Below are positions 40,490 to 51,913 of a stretch of 64,000 bases of DNA, piece after piece. The position numbers were made by a program, and so were the translations under genes. The first letter of the stretch is position 1, and each line of letters starts with the position of its first letter. The stretch is from Parus major (Eukaryota > Chordata > Aves > Passeriformes > Paridae): assembly GCF_001522545.3 (NCBI RefSeq), contig NC_031770.1, forward strand, positions 26,255,134 to 26,319,133, written 5' to 3'. The notes under the pieces are model-generated. The model was not told where the DNA came from and made no database searches. It saw only the letters and a list, made by a program, of their open reading frames with translations.

Positions 40490-42830
40490 TTTGTTCTTTT
40501 TAAATACTGGAACATGGTGATATAGTCTCCCTTGAGCCTTCTCTTCTGAAGGCTGAACAGCCCAGCTCTCTCAGCTTTTCATCATATGGCAGAATTCTCA
40601 GTACTTTGGTCATCTTTTTGGTACTGTCCTTGTTTTTCCTAGTTGTTTTCTTTGCTGCAGCAGTACATTGTTCACTCACACTGAGCTTGTTGTCCACCAG
40701 GACCACCAGATCTCTTTCCATAGAGCTGCTCCCTCACTGGGTAGGTACTGGTTTATGCTCCACTCCTGGATTGTGTTTCCCCAGGTGCAAGACCTTACAT
40801 TTTTCTTTGTTGAGTTTTGTGATGTTAGCTCACTCTTCCAGCATATCCAGGTCTTCCTGCAGGGTGGTTCTCTTTCCAATGTGTCCACTTCCCCACTGAG
40901 TTTGGTATTGACATCAGTCTTCATCAGGGTACACCTGATCCCTGATCTTGATCAAGTGATGTGCATCACTTGATGCAGATAATCTGTGAAAATACTAAAC
41001 AGCCTTGAGACCAGGACTGATCCCGGGGGGACCTTACTTGTGACAAGCTGCCAGTTCTAAAACTATTTACCACTCTGGGCTGTAGCACATCAGTTTCTCT
41101 AGGACGAAGCTGTGGGAAACCATATTCAAAGCCTTGGTGAAATGCAGGTTGACCATGTCCACCACTTTCCCCACTTCAACTGAGCAGATTACTCTGTCAT
41201 TGAATGTCAACACGTTTGTCACCTACAATTTGCCTTTGGCTAATCCATTACAGCTTTTCCCAGTCATGTGCTTCATCTGACTTGTGGTAGCCCTAGGAGG
41301 ATTTGTTCCATAACTTTCCCAAGACCTGAAAGTTAAGATTGATGAGCCTGTAATTTTCTGGATCCTTCTTTTATCCATTCTTGTAGAGGGAATTGACATT
41401 AGACTTCTTAGAATCTTCTGGGATCTCCATGACTCCTCAAAACATTATGGAGAGCAGCCTTGCAGCGATGTCAGCGAGCTTCTTTGACACACTCAGATGG
41501 ATATTGTCAGGGCCCAGTGATTTGTAGGGGTCAAGCTCCTGTAATACTTTTTATATCAACTCCTCCTGCACTGATGGCGGGTGGGTGTTTTCATAAATGT
41601 AGATTCTTGTTCCCTAGACCAGGCACTCAACAGTGCTAGTGAAGACAGACGTGACAAAAGTTTTGGGGACTGCCACATTTTCAGTGTTGTTGATGACTAA
41701 TTAACCTTTTCTGTTTAACAGTAGGACAGTTTTTAGTTTCTATTTCTGCTTGTTGTTTAGGTACCTGAAGAACCCTTTCTTGTTTTTTGACATCTCTGTC
41801 CAGTTTCAGCTCAGTGTGAATTTTTACTTTTTAAACTCTATCTCTGCACACCCTGGAAATGCCCTTGTATTTCTTGATGGATATTAATCCACTTTTCCTT
41901 CTCTGATATGCTTCTCTTTTGGTTTCTGAGCAGACTCAGAAGCTCACAGTTAAGCCAAGGGAAATCTTTTGCTCTGCCAACTTTCTGTATTTTTAAAGGG
42001 GATAAACTGGTTTTGTATTTCCAGGAGAGCATGCTTGAAACACTCTAGCTTAGTTCCTTTATCATCCATGGAAGCTTTCCATGGAATGCCTCCTAACTGA
42101 CCTCTGAGCAAGCTGAATTTTGCTCTTCTAAAATCTAAGACGTTTCCCTTAATACTCAGCTTCCATATGCTCAGCCAGATACCAGAGTCCAACAATAAGG
42201 TGATGACCACAGACAAGGCTATTACTGATGATACTACAAAGCAGGTCTACTTGGTTTGTGAGTAGCAAGCCCAGCAGTGCCTCATTCCTGGTTGGCACGC
42301 TTAATGTTCGTATGAGGAAGCAGTTCCCTGCGCATTCCAGGAACTTGATGAATGATACGTGAGCTGCTGAATTGTTTTTCCAACAAATGTATGGGTAGAT
42401 GAAGTGATCCGTGAGAGTCAGGTTCTGTTGACCTAAAGCTTGCTTTAAATAACACAAATATTGCTTTTGGGGCCATATCTTCTTGACTGGGAGGTCAGTA
42501 GCAGGTGCCTGCTCTATGATCCCCATTGGAGACAACCATTTTGATCTTGACCCAAAGGAATTTAATAGGGCATCCACAATCACCACAGTTGAGTTTTATA
42601 CATGCAAGCTTCTCCTTGACACAGGATATGACACCTCCTCCTTTTCTTCCCCATCTTTATGTGACAGCCTGTAGCCATCCATCATGGTCCTCCAGTCATG
42701 TGAGTTGTCTCACCATGTTTCAGTTATTCTTACTTTCTGACCAGGCACAGAGCTCTGGTTCCTTGTGTTTGTTCCCCAGCCTGCATGCACTGGTATACAT
42801 ACACTTGAGATGGTTGGTTGGTCTTTTTTT
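40490..42830 (-). pseudogene. CR1 ORF2 (endonuclease and reverse transcriptase), degenerate
   Basis: Minus-strand fragments follow CR1 ORF2 order. The endonuclease start YTSACRLGNKHKEPELC lies near 42750-42800, then RGGGV, then ICWKNNSAAH and PTRNEALLGLLLTNQVDL (42250-42400). The linker WLNCELLSLLRNQKRS follows (about 41930), then the reverse transcriptase words KSLGPDNIHLS (about 41490-41530) and VPPGSVLVS (about 41010-41035). CTLMKTDVNTKLSGEVDT (about 40880-40930) and LVDNKLSVSEQCTAAAKK (about 40640-40700) come last. In functional relatives the CTL...TKL block carries FADD; here it reads TDVN (40907-40918), so the catalytic aspartates are lost. The endonuclease SDH motif reads GHH (42200-42208). 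A block of about 35-40 codons is missing after AAKK, which runs on into KKMTKVL and EKLRELG. There are many stops. This is a dead copy. Confidence 0.87.
40951..40974. repeat. 24-bp palindrome inside the CR1
   Basis: Perfect 11-bp arms ATCAAGTGATG / CATCACTTGAT are separated by TG. The palindrome lies between reverse transcriptase words of the dead CR1 and may be a local mutation product rather than a functional site. Confidence 0.85.
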
Positions 42831-42949
42831 TCTCATCTTGGAGGGCAGCTAAGGAATGTTTGTCCTTGCTGTGGTTGGCCTGGCTTATTACCCACTTGGT
42901 TGAAATAGCATGAGTATTGCAACTTTGGACCCCATCTGCTAAGTCATTC

Positions 42950-43450
42950 AGTTTAAAGCCCACCTCACCATGGTGGCCAGCCTGTTACCAGAGATTCCCT
43001 TGCCTCTTCTAGACAGATGGATCCCATTTCTCCCTGACACACTAAGAGTTATTGAAGATTGTCCAATTGTCATAAAAGCCAAAACCCTCATGACTGCACC
43101 AGCCACAAAGCCAGAAGTTGACTTGCATTATGCTTCTAGGTTTGGCTTCATCTTTTTCTCCAAGTGGTAAAACAGAAGGAAAGATAACTTGTACATCGAT
43201 ACTTGTTCCTTGCCCTCTCAGGGTTCTGTAGTCTTCCCTGATAGTGGCCCAAGTTCCAGTCTGCTATGTCATTTACGCCTAGATGAAAGAGTAGCAGTGG
43301 GAGAGTATTGTGTGTTTGTGATGATTTTTGGCACCCTCACAGCAACATACCAGTCCTTAACTCCTGGAATGCAGCACACCTCCAGTGGCTATCAGGCTGG
43401 CAGATGGCTGCTTCGGTGCCCACTGTGAGTGTTTCTTTTCACTGCATGCT
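42950..43450 (-). pseudogene. CR1 ORF1 remnant with SGNH-esterase-like block
   Basis: Upstream of ORF2 the minus strand reads TEAAICQPD (near 43400) and then NTLPLLLFHLGVNDIADWN (around 43255-43310). The GVND tetrapeptide (43268-43279) in a hydrophobic strand matches block III (GxND) of SGNH hydrolases. CR1-like LINEs of vertebrates are known to encode an esterase-like domain in ORF1. A later GSICLEEARESLVTG segment (about 42985-43035) matches the region after the catalytic block in avian copies, but the expected Asp-x-x-His has degraded. Multiple stops are present, so no product is expected. Confidence 0.72.
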
Positions 43451-45304
43451 GCTCGTGCAGCTTTTCCTTGCAGACCTTGTACCTCATGTCTGTAACAGAC
43501 TGCAGCTGTTAAAGCTTCCTATGTGTTTTTGGTGGGAATACTGGAGGGTGGGGATTGAAGCAGAGTGCTTTTGGTCATCACCAGGATCCAAGGTACCTCC
43601 TTATCTAAGGTGTCCACCACAAAAACCACTTACCTTGCTCCATCTCAGCACCTCTAATGCTGCACAGCCTTTTAACTGTTTCCTAGCACTCATGATGCAG
43701 CAGATCATCAGTCTGTGCTCATCTTTGACAGGTCACCTTTTCTCTGGGAGAAAGGCCGAGGCACTTGTTGTAACCTACCACCCATATTGAAGTCTCTTTC
43801 CTTACTAGTTCTATATGTCTGGAAGCATCAGAAGCTTTCTCTGTAGAATTGCTAGGTTTAGCACAGCCTGGTTTTCCCTTCTTCAGTCAATCAACAATAT
43901 GCTTGGTAATGGTCATTTCTGAGGCAGGTGTTGACATTTGTATTATATGAATGTAGTAGTTTGGAATTTTAGAGAAAAAAGTAGAAAACACCCATGGAAG
44001 TGATTTCTCTGAGAGAGGCTGTTGGGAGTTTCTTTTCCGCTTGAGATCAGGCAAATAGTTGACCAGTTCTGAGAACTGACAGCATTTTGCACTACTGAAT
44101 AGTAAGATCACCTTTGTGAATACCACATTTTAAAAACTCAAGCCTGGGAACTTCAGTCTCTTTCTTTCCAGCCTTGAAAGGTAGCAGAACTCTGATGCGG
44201 TTGGCCTGCTCCCCCACAGCCTGTGCAGCCTGGGCGAGGCTGGGCCAGGCAGGGGATGGAGACTGTGGGGAGCTGGCCCCAGGCTGGGCCAGGCTGTGTT
44301 GCGGTGCCGGCTTCTCCCGGGAAGCCCTCCGGGTCCCATTGCAGCAGGGTGACTGAAGCTCTTCCCAGGGGGCCCCCGGATGGCTGTGGCTGCTGACACT
44401 CGCCCCCCCCCCCCCCCCATTGGCCTGTGCAGACGGCGCCAGGCCAAAAGCAGTCCGCTTTCTCCCAGTGGCTGCCGACCTGAGAGAAAGCAGCAGCTCA
44501 GCCTGAAATCTGACACCATGACTGCTTGCGCGGCCTGGGCAAGATTTAACTCTTTCACTACACAGATGAGACCTGCAGACTTTAATCCCCTCTTCAGAGA
44601 GGGAGTGATCGGCACGTAAGAGACATGAAACATCAAGGTCAGTAAGAGAAGAAGTCAAGCCTCAGATGGAAGGAGAATGAGGAGATGCTTTAGTAATGTG
44701 AAATATTCTTTTGGTAGGGCCATGGAGATGGACAATAATGTTCTGAAAAACTTCTTTAATTCATGAAAGAGTATTGGGGGAAATGAAGTACTCAAGCTGT
44801 AAATCTAAGCAAAGGTATCCATTGATGAAGCTGAGCATATGGTGGAGTAGCTGTGATCCCATGAGATGCTGGAACAGAGAGAGAGAAGTGAGAATTGATG
44901 AAGACCCTTTGCCCCAAGGGAGAGAAGAAAACCTCTGTTCCCAGAGATGATCACAGAGACAGATGAAGAGAGCCTTTTCCTTTGAATAACTCATCCTTAA
45001 AATAATTCCCCTTGAGCTGATGGCCCATGAACACACCTCAGAGTGGTGTGAAAATGGGAGGAGAGGATGATGGCAGAGTTTTTTCCCCGGTAACTGCCAG
45101 TCATATAAACGAAAAGCCACAAGAAAACTGTTTCTTGGGGAGAACTCTCCATGGAATGATAAAACTCCTCTCCCTACAGAGACTGATGAAAAGACTATTG
45201 TATAGTTGGTACTGCGTTAACACTCCAGGTTTTGTCTCTATGTTGTCAATTGGGAAAGGAAAAAAGTTGGGTGGGAGGAAAAAAGGTTTTTGGAGGTTTT
45301 ATTC

Positions 45305-45683
45305 TATGGATGCTAAATTCTGACAGTGCCTGTACATATTACAGGCCGTACAGCTTCTCAGGCTGGTCCTGAGAAAGTAGTCTGGGAAAGACATAAGAAA
45401 GAATTAAAACAATCCTCAGGAATACAAAACAACCTTGCAGGTGTTGTTATGTGTTCCTTGTTTTCCTTGCAGGAGAAAGTCAGGGGGGTNNNNNNNNNNN
45501 NNNNNNNNNNNNNNNNNNNNNNNNNNNNNNNNNNNNNNNNNNNNNNNNNNNNNNNNNNNNNNNNNNNNNNNNNNNNNNNNNNNNNNNNNNNNNNNNNNNN
45601 NNNNNNNNNNNNNNNNNNNNNNNNNNNNNNNNNNNNNNNNNNNNNNNNNNNNNNNNNNNNNNNNNNNNNNNNNNGGAACGACA
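45305..45683 (+). mobile_element. Nested LTR (LTR B) spanning the 185-N gap
   Basis: It starts TATGGATGCTAAATTCTGAC and ends with CGACA (45679-45683). It is flanked by TTATTCT at 45299-45305 and 45684-45690, a 7-base match consistent with a 6-bp target duplication. Internal blocks CCTTGCAGGTGTTGTT and CTTGCAGGAGAAAGTCAGG align with 7333-7387 in the LTR at 7194-7555. Known sequence before the gap is 185 bp. By comparison with the 362-bp relative, roughly 160 bp should be missing, close to the 185 N given. The hidden part should include its TATA box and poly(A) signal. Confidence 0.8.
45490..45674. other. Assembly gap (185 N)
   Basis: This run of 185 N lies wholly inside the nested LTR. Any reading frame across it has no meaning. 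Confidence 0.99.
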
Positions 45684-45715
45684 TTATTCTGGTTTCTTAT
45701 TCTTGTAGTTCTGTT

Positions 45716-45721
45716 AATAAA
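45716..45721 (+). promoter_or_regulatory. AATAAA poly(A) signal of LTR A
   Basis: AATAAA lies just after the nested insertion, about 115 bases before the end of LTR A, in the sense orientation of PRKCE. Before the insertion it would have been downstream of the LTR promoter. Confidence 0.5.
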
Positions 45722-45840
45722 CTTTCTTTATTCTTTTTAAGTTTAAAGCCTTTTTGCCCTTCTCCTAATCCATATCCCACAGCAAGAAATGAGTACGTAC
45801 CTTGGTGATTTTAGCTAGTGCTAAAATCCACCACCTAATT

Positions 45841-45858
45841 TGGTGCATTGGCCAGGAA
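45841..45858 (+). other. Candidate retroviral primer-binding site (tRNA-Gly)
   Basis: TGGTGCATTGGCCAGGAA starts five bases after the LTR end. The complement of the 3' end of vertebrate tRNA-Gly (GCC anticodon, with CCA tail) begins TGGTGCATTGGCCGGGAA, so 17 of 18 bases agree by hand comparison. This marks the start of a provirus interior. The sequence after it (45859 onward) shows no gag or pol reading frame I recognise, so the interior appears lost or truncated. Confidence 0.7.
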
Positions 45859-48800
45859 ACTCAAATTAGTAAATCTAAACTACTACAATTAACAAGGAAA
45901 ATGTCATCTGGAATTCATGGAAGATAAAGGCTTTTTCTCTCCAAAACTAATAGGGTCAGAGCATAGGACAGGGGATTATATACACCTTAAAATAATCTGC
46001 ACTTAGTGTGACAGCAGGATAACAATATACAAGATTGGATCTATTTCACCTATGCTATCACAGCTTTGCCTTTCATTAAATACTTATTTCAGAACTTACC
46101 CTTGATCTTAATAGTCACTGTGGTGGCTAAGTTTTTTTTGCTCAGTGTTTTGATTGGGAATGAAAACCCATCTCCCCTGTTGGACTTATATCATATTAAA
46201 ATAATATTGGTCTTGTTAAACAGCATGAGGTTGATTGACCTCTAGGCTAGGGGAAGTGTAAAGCTAACAAGTTAAATGCCATTGAAAACAACTGGTTAAA
46301 GGATAAATTCAAACTGACCTGGCTTATGTATCTCTGATTTAAGGAAGAAATTTGGAGATGTCAGATAAGATCCAGGGCTAAACAACTGAAAGAGAAAGAC
46401 TAAAATACTCAAATTTAGTTGATTAAAGATATTCTGATCCTGTTTTTCTCTGGTGTCTTGACCTTACTAAAGTTCACTTAGTATGTAATGGAAAAAACAA
46501 CCGGTTTGATAGCAAAATACAGGAAATGCCTTCAATCATGCCTGATTACAGTAGCAGCTTTTCTTCTGGTTTGTTGGTTGTTTTTTTTTTTTTTCAGAAT
46601 ACTCTCTGTGTGCCTGAAACAATGTAGAATAATAATGCTTTGGAGTCCTTTTTTTGGTGTGTCAAAGCAGAGAAGTTAGATGTCTGGCTTTTTTATGGAT
46701 ATGCATCTAGGGAGTTTTTGCACACATCACAGAGCATGTGATCTAAGGCATAAAAAATAAGAATTATAAGAGGGTGTAACTTAAAAGCCTAGAAAACTAT
46801 GTGTGTGGCAATTCATCCATGACTGAGAGGACAAATGCAGGTCTTTTTAAGAAATCTGCCTGAGTTTGACCTTCAACTACAGAAATGGAAGTTTTGCATC
46901 TAATTTGAATGAAATCTCTATCTGGAAAGAAGGAAGCTAGCAAGCAGCTTGTACCATACTTAGTACACAAAGGCTCATATTCATCTCACCTAACTTTGGG
47001 AACACAACTATAGCTTCCAAGTCAGGATTCTACTTTTCCTGAAGTACATTTACAGTCAGTGGAATAGAACAGACTGCTTCAGGGAGCTGTGCAGCCCACA
47101 TGTTCTGTGTATCATCTGCTTGAAGATATCTGTTGAGATGGTCATGGAGGGAGTCTGGGGAAAACCATGGTACCTCAATTAACCTCCTATGACTTGTGGC
47201 ACAAATCTAGTCAAAATCTTTCAAAATATAGGATAGAAAATTAAAACCAGAACAAAATGTTTCAGAGCTCTAGTTACATTAATGTTCAAGCTAAATTTTA
47301 AAAATGGATGGAATTTGAGTTGATTATTTTAAATCTGTTTTTCTTGATACCTGTATAAGATAAAAGATCCTTTTTGTGGGTTATTAAGTTACAAGGATTC
47401 ATTGCTGAGACAGCTCAATGAGAACTGCTACAGAAATGCAAAGTGCTACCTTGATTTGCATGCATTTGTTTGGTGCATGTTTTCTAATCTGTATAAGAAG
47501 GCTTCAGTCAAAAGTTGGAAGGAGAAGAAGGAATTTCAGCCTTTTTGGTTAGACACAGAAACTGTGCCTGAAATGTAAGTGCTCTTTTCTTTCTGCTTGC
47601 AGGATTTTTATTATATTGTTGTTCAAATTATAATGATTTTGTCATCCTACCTATTAAGGTCACTGAGAAAAAAAAAAAAAAAAGAGAAAAAAAACCAACA
47701 TTGCTTTTGGTTTCCAAAGAAAACCTCTTTAGCAGATCCAAACTTCATTATGGTGTCTACTGATAAATTTGCTTTCTAAGGTTCTGGTAATATTTTTTCA
47801 GAACTGAGTTTTCAAAACTTGATCTAACAAGCTTTTACAGCTTTTCCACTTTCACTGTCTTTCATCGAGTGGTTTTAGGAAATAATTCTTAAGTAGTTTT
47901 CTTTAAAAGGATTATGGGCATACATAGTAGGCACTTTGAGTTTGTGCTCCACCTGACCTATTGTTATAATACACAATCTTATTTTTATGTTGTTTGAGAT
48001 ACAAAAATAATAGCACCGAACCTCACAGAGTACCATACCACAGTTTGAGTCAGTCCTTGGCTAAGCCTGGGGACCTCTCTTGTCTTCAGCGAGATCACCA
48101 AGGTGTCAGTGAGGTTTATCGCTTTAGATATTTAGCAATGACTTAACAGATGGGCTTTATAGTGGAGGCTGAAACAGTAAATATCATTAGCAGTAGGACA
48201 GATTTCACCCCATTGTTCTCACCCTGAATATGCAGACCAGTTAAGAATTTTTCCGCTGAAGTTTTCAGGGAAAAAGTAAGAAAATGGTGGTTTAAACTGA
48301 AGTAGAGAGAATGAGAACGAAGGAAGAAAATCCCTGAGGGACCTACTGGTAGCCTTAATGTTGAGACACTCGGAAGGCTGAGGCGGGGACCAGGACCTGC
48401 AACAGCTCCCTGGCTGGAGCACCAGGCTGGAGGCTGTTTACCTTACTTTCACAAAAAGCTCTGAACTGTTTGTGTTTTCACCCAGAGAGAAACACAAAGG
48501 GTTTGTAAAATCTCAAGAAGCCTTACAAAATTGGAAAATAATTTGGTATCCAGTTTGACTGCAATTTTCTGAGGCAGATTGTTTGTCCTATGCAACAGCC
48601 TAACATGAAGCCAGGTCCATTTGTGGCAGTTCTTATTTGGTACAAAAATTCCAGACCTGTGGGCCATGGGAAGGGAGAATTGCTGCTGGGATCCTACAAA
48701 AAGCTTGTCTAAATCAAGTCTTTGGCAGTAAGCTAAGAGGCAAAATTGTAGTGATATATTGCATTCCTATCTCAGACCCATGGAAAAATTGTTGCATTCC

Positions 48801-50336
48801 CAGGTGTGGGAGTCATGAAGGATGAGGTTCATAAAGTAACGTGATTGCTAAAGCAACCTTCTCTTGAAAGAGTAGAGACCACTCCCTTCTGTGCTTAGCC
48901 AATTTTAGAGAATGTTTTACATAATGCTTATTTGAACTTGTACTTATTTCACTCAGGTTCACAAATAAAAATGTGAAAATAATAAGAAAGGAAAAAGTCA
49001 TACAAAGGAAAGCTGTTAAGTAAAATATATTTAATTGCCTGCACATTATTTAAAGGAAACCCAGTATAATAAGATAAGCAGATCAGGCACAGTAATGTCC
49101 TAAGCTGTTACCGACAATTGTAATAAAGTTATGGTCAAAGCCAGTAGAAAGCCATATAAAGAAATTATTTTAAAGAAAATGTTTTTCTGCTATTGTAAAA
49201 GTCATTGGTTTCCTTAAACTGCTGGAAATTAATATTAAACCTTTGTTCAATATGTCATTAAGACATCAGTAAACAGTTAGGACCATGTAATACATACAGC
49301 CTTCTTTTCTGTTTTGGGACCTTGTTGACATGAGAGTTTTTTCAATGGTGGGCACTGCTGGAGAGGTGAAGTTATACATCTGTAAGCATCACTTTTGCAT
49401 TGTAGCTTGCAGAGCCATAGACAGTGATCATGTGTTTACCTCCCTCTGATGTCTTTGGTGGGTAGATAGCAAACTGCTTTTTGCTACATCCCTCCTCTCA
49501 TCTTTGCTACCCCTTAGTCCACAAATAATTTGTGCAAATGGCAGGGTGGTGGATATTGTCTTATATAAGGAAACATGTCTGTTTTTGTAAAGTAAACATG
49601 CCTGACAAGGGAATGTCACTATGTTCACATTAAAAGTCAACACTTCCTATTTATGTCTAGACTGCTGTCCGAACTATCACTGTTTTCTTCAATGAAAATG
49701 AATTACAGTATCTCTGACTTTATTTGAAACTAAGTCTGTGATACTAATTCATCTGCCATTACCAATTATACACACTGATGCACATCAGAATAAGGTGGAT
49801 TCACTTTATTCCAAACTTGACACTGGAAAGTAGCAGTTTTCAAGTCTGCACAGCAGAGTTTTCTATATATTACTGAGTACAACTCTATTACAGTGTTTGT
49901 GTCACATATTATCTTTATTCTTTGATGCTATCAAGTAATGTAACAAAAACTGTGACAAAAATTGTGTATCATAAATTCAGTAATTACTGAATGGATCAAC
50001 ACAAAAACAGCACAGAGAAATTCCAAGATTTTCCGTTAATCACAGGCAAAACTGAGATATCCTAGAACAAATGCAACAGAAGAATCTTTTTCTCCCTGTT
50101 AGTCTCACTCAGGTTTTCCCTCTCCTTCCTCTCTGCTAACACAAACTGCTCTACTGTCATGAATTCACTCACAAGCATGAAAAGTCCAGCATGTCCCCTA
50201 TTTTTTACTCCATAGATAAGGGTCATCAATGGTAGAACATAATACCCAACAACACAACAATTATTGCCTGTTTATATGCTCAGTAACCTCAGAAAGTATA
50301 GGGTCCTTCTTTCCCCTAGAGGTTTTTAAATGGGAA

Positions 50337-50410
<74 letters not shown>
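50337..50410. repeat. (ATT)n microsatellite, about 24.7 units
   Basis: An uninterrupted ATT trinucleotide repeat of 74 bases, with GGGAA on the left and GTTTTC on the right. It has no interruptions and so should be highly polymorphic. The isoleucine-run open frame over it is not a protein. Confidence 0.98.
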
Positions 50411-51912
50411 GTTTTCTTAGTAGGTATGGTTTGAATTTTCCCATTTATCTCTGATCTGTTGCAGAGGGAAAAAACAGCCTTGCTGATGGGTTGTGACTAA
50501 AATACTTAGAGCAAAAAAACATTTACTCTGCAAATATAGTCCCCTAATACATTTGTCCTGTTCTGTTTATGTGTGGAAACTGAGATTAATTTGGTGAGAT
50601 CTAATCACTAAAGAAGCTAATATCAGAACTTTCAAATTGTTGATTTTCCTTTATGTTTTCTGATTAGTTCCATATATAATTTCATCTTGCTTAGAATTGT
50701 AATCTTATACATTAGTTATCAGTATTTTGAGGACACCAAAGAGGAAATTTGTTCTGGGGACATGAGAGACCTGATGTTGTAGGTGAGCATCTTTGTCTCA
50801 GAAGCAACTTGGATACCACTGAGTAACTAAGAAAGTAATTCTAGGAATGTAGAAGTCTTACCTTAATTAAACAGATTAAAAAATCATCTTGTTGAAATTT
50901 CTAAGTGCTATGAGGATCATATTGTCTTTAGTTATGAATTTCAGTAACACTAGTAACTACAGAATGATTCTGATGGTTTTCCCTGTTGTTGTAAGAAGTT
51001 TCCTTTTTACCTTCTGTGGTTTCTTGTGTGAACTGTTTGTCTATTTAAAACCTGCAGAGAGGATGTGATTTTCCCATGCAGGGGAACAATGGCAGTGATT
51101 TCAAATACACTATTGAAAGGGTTTGCTGCATTTGAAAGTCACTGAAATGTGGTTGTTCAGTAGTTCCATACTTTAGGCTTTTGTTGCTTTCAAATCTTTC
51201 TGAATGTTGATCTTCTGTTAATGTTTAGTAAGGTACAATCTTTCATTTAACTTTTACCTTATAAATAAATATTCCTGCTTTCAATATTGTTATTTGTACA
51301 TAATAATTATTGTGCTTCATTCTGTGAAATGTTGCTCAACAGTCAGTAGAAGTGGGAAAGTGGCCACTGTAAAGTGGTTGCTTGCCAGCTTGTGATCATA
51401 TTTCTCAGCTGCTTGATCTTGTTCTTCAAATGTGTGTTTAATTAGTCACTGCTGCTTACTGCCTTGAAAGGCTACTCTTAGTAATTGTTTGGCAGACTTT
51501 CTGATTTTACTGGTCCAAACCCATCTAGATTGTTTAACTGCCTTACTTTCAGCAAGAAAATGTTGTGATATCTAGTTGACACTTGTGACACACAGTGACA
51601 CACAAGATGCTTATTTCTCTGGCTGGGTGAGATTCAGACTTTAAGAACCCAGTCCTGTGAATACTCATCCACTGAGCCTTTGGAGGAAGCCAAGGCACTC
51701 AGTATCTCATGGAACTCACATGTGGAGGAAGGAATGAGCATTACAGAAGCTTTCACACAGGTTACCTGTAGTCAGCCTGCTCTTCTGTTCCAACTTGCAC
51801 AAACCTAGCTCATAATCCTGATTCTTTCTTGAGATACTGCCAATCATTCAGCTTCTGAGGTGACTGTGATGCTGGCAGGTATGCAGAAGAGAGACTAAAA
51901 CCCACCTCCCAA

Positions 51913-51913
<1 letters not shown>

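Larger units (their letters stand above)
40435..43800 (-). mobile_element. CR1 LINE, long 5' segment (right of the inserted LTR)
   Basis: This continues the CR1 whose 3' end starts at 39750. Read on the minus strand it contains, from right to left, an ORF1 esterase-like remnant, the ORF2 endonuclease, a linker, the reverse transcriptase and the ORF2 C-terminus. Together with the 3' segment it is about 3.65 kb of CR1, close to the roughly 4.5 kb of a full-length element, which is unusual because most copies are short. All frames carry stops and frameshifts. The right boundary is uncertain (about 43.6-43.95 kb). Confidence 0.88.
43952..45835 (+). mobile_element. Long LTR (LTR A), interrupted by a nested LTR, + orientation
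   Basis: The left edge TGTAGTAGTTTGGAATTTTAG mirrors the right edge CTAAAATCCACCACC as imperfect inverted ends. The interior has a GC-rich part (44170-44560) with a run of 16 C (44403-44418), and AATAAA at 45716-45721 followed by a TTTAAAGCCTTTTTGCCC U5-like tail. I recognise the tail as a passerine-type LTR from memory. It is interrupted at 45305-45683 by another LTR, so its own length is about 1.5 kb. A sequence matching a tRNA-Gly primer-binding site starts at 45841, so this is a 5' LTR rather than a solo LTR. No clear target duplication is seen (left flank ATGAA). The antisense open frames across the GC-rich part are artefacts of low stop density. Confidence 0.78.

Noticed and set aside
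43308..43790. 160-codon + strand open frame
   Set aside because: It lies antisense to the 5' part of the CR1. No motif is seen, and the meaningful frames are on the minus strand.
44092..44658. 188-codon antisense open frame (and an overlapping 168-codon one)
   Set aside because: It lies antisense across the GC-rich part of LTR A, where stops are rare. The residues are low-complexity Gly/Pro/Ser/Ala, encoded partly by the C16 tract. There are no motifs.
45326..45808. Several open frames crossing the N gap
   Set aside because: They are open only because N is translated as unknown residues. The sequence is nested LTR.
50229..50420. 63-codon frame with a long isoleucine run
   Set aside because: It is a translation of the ATT microsatellite, not a protein.
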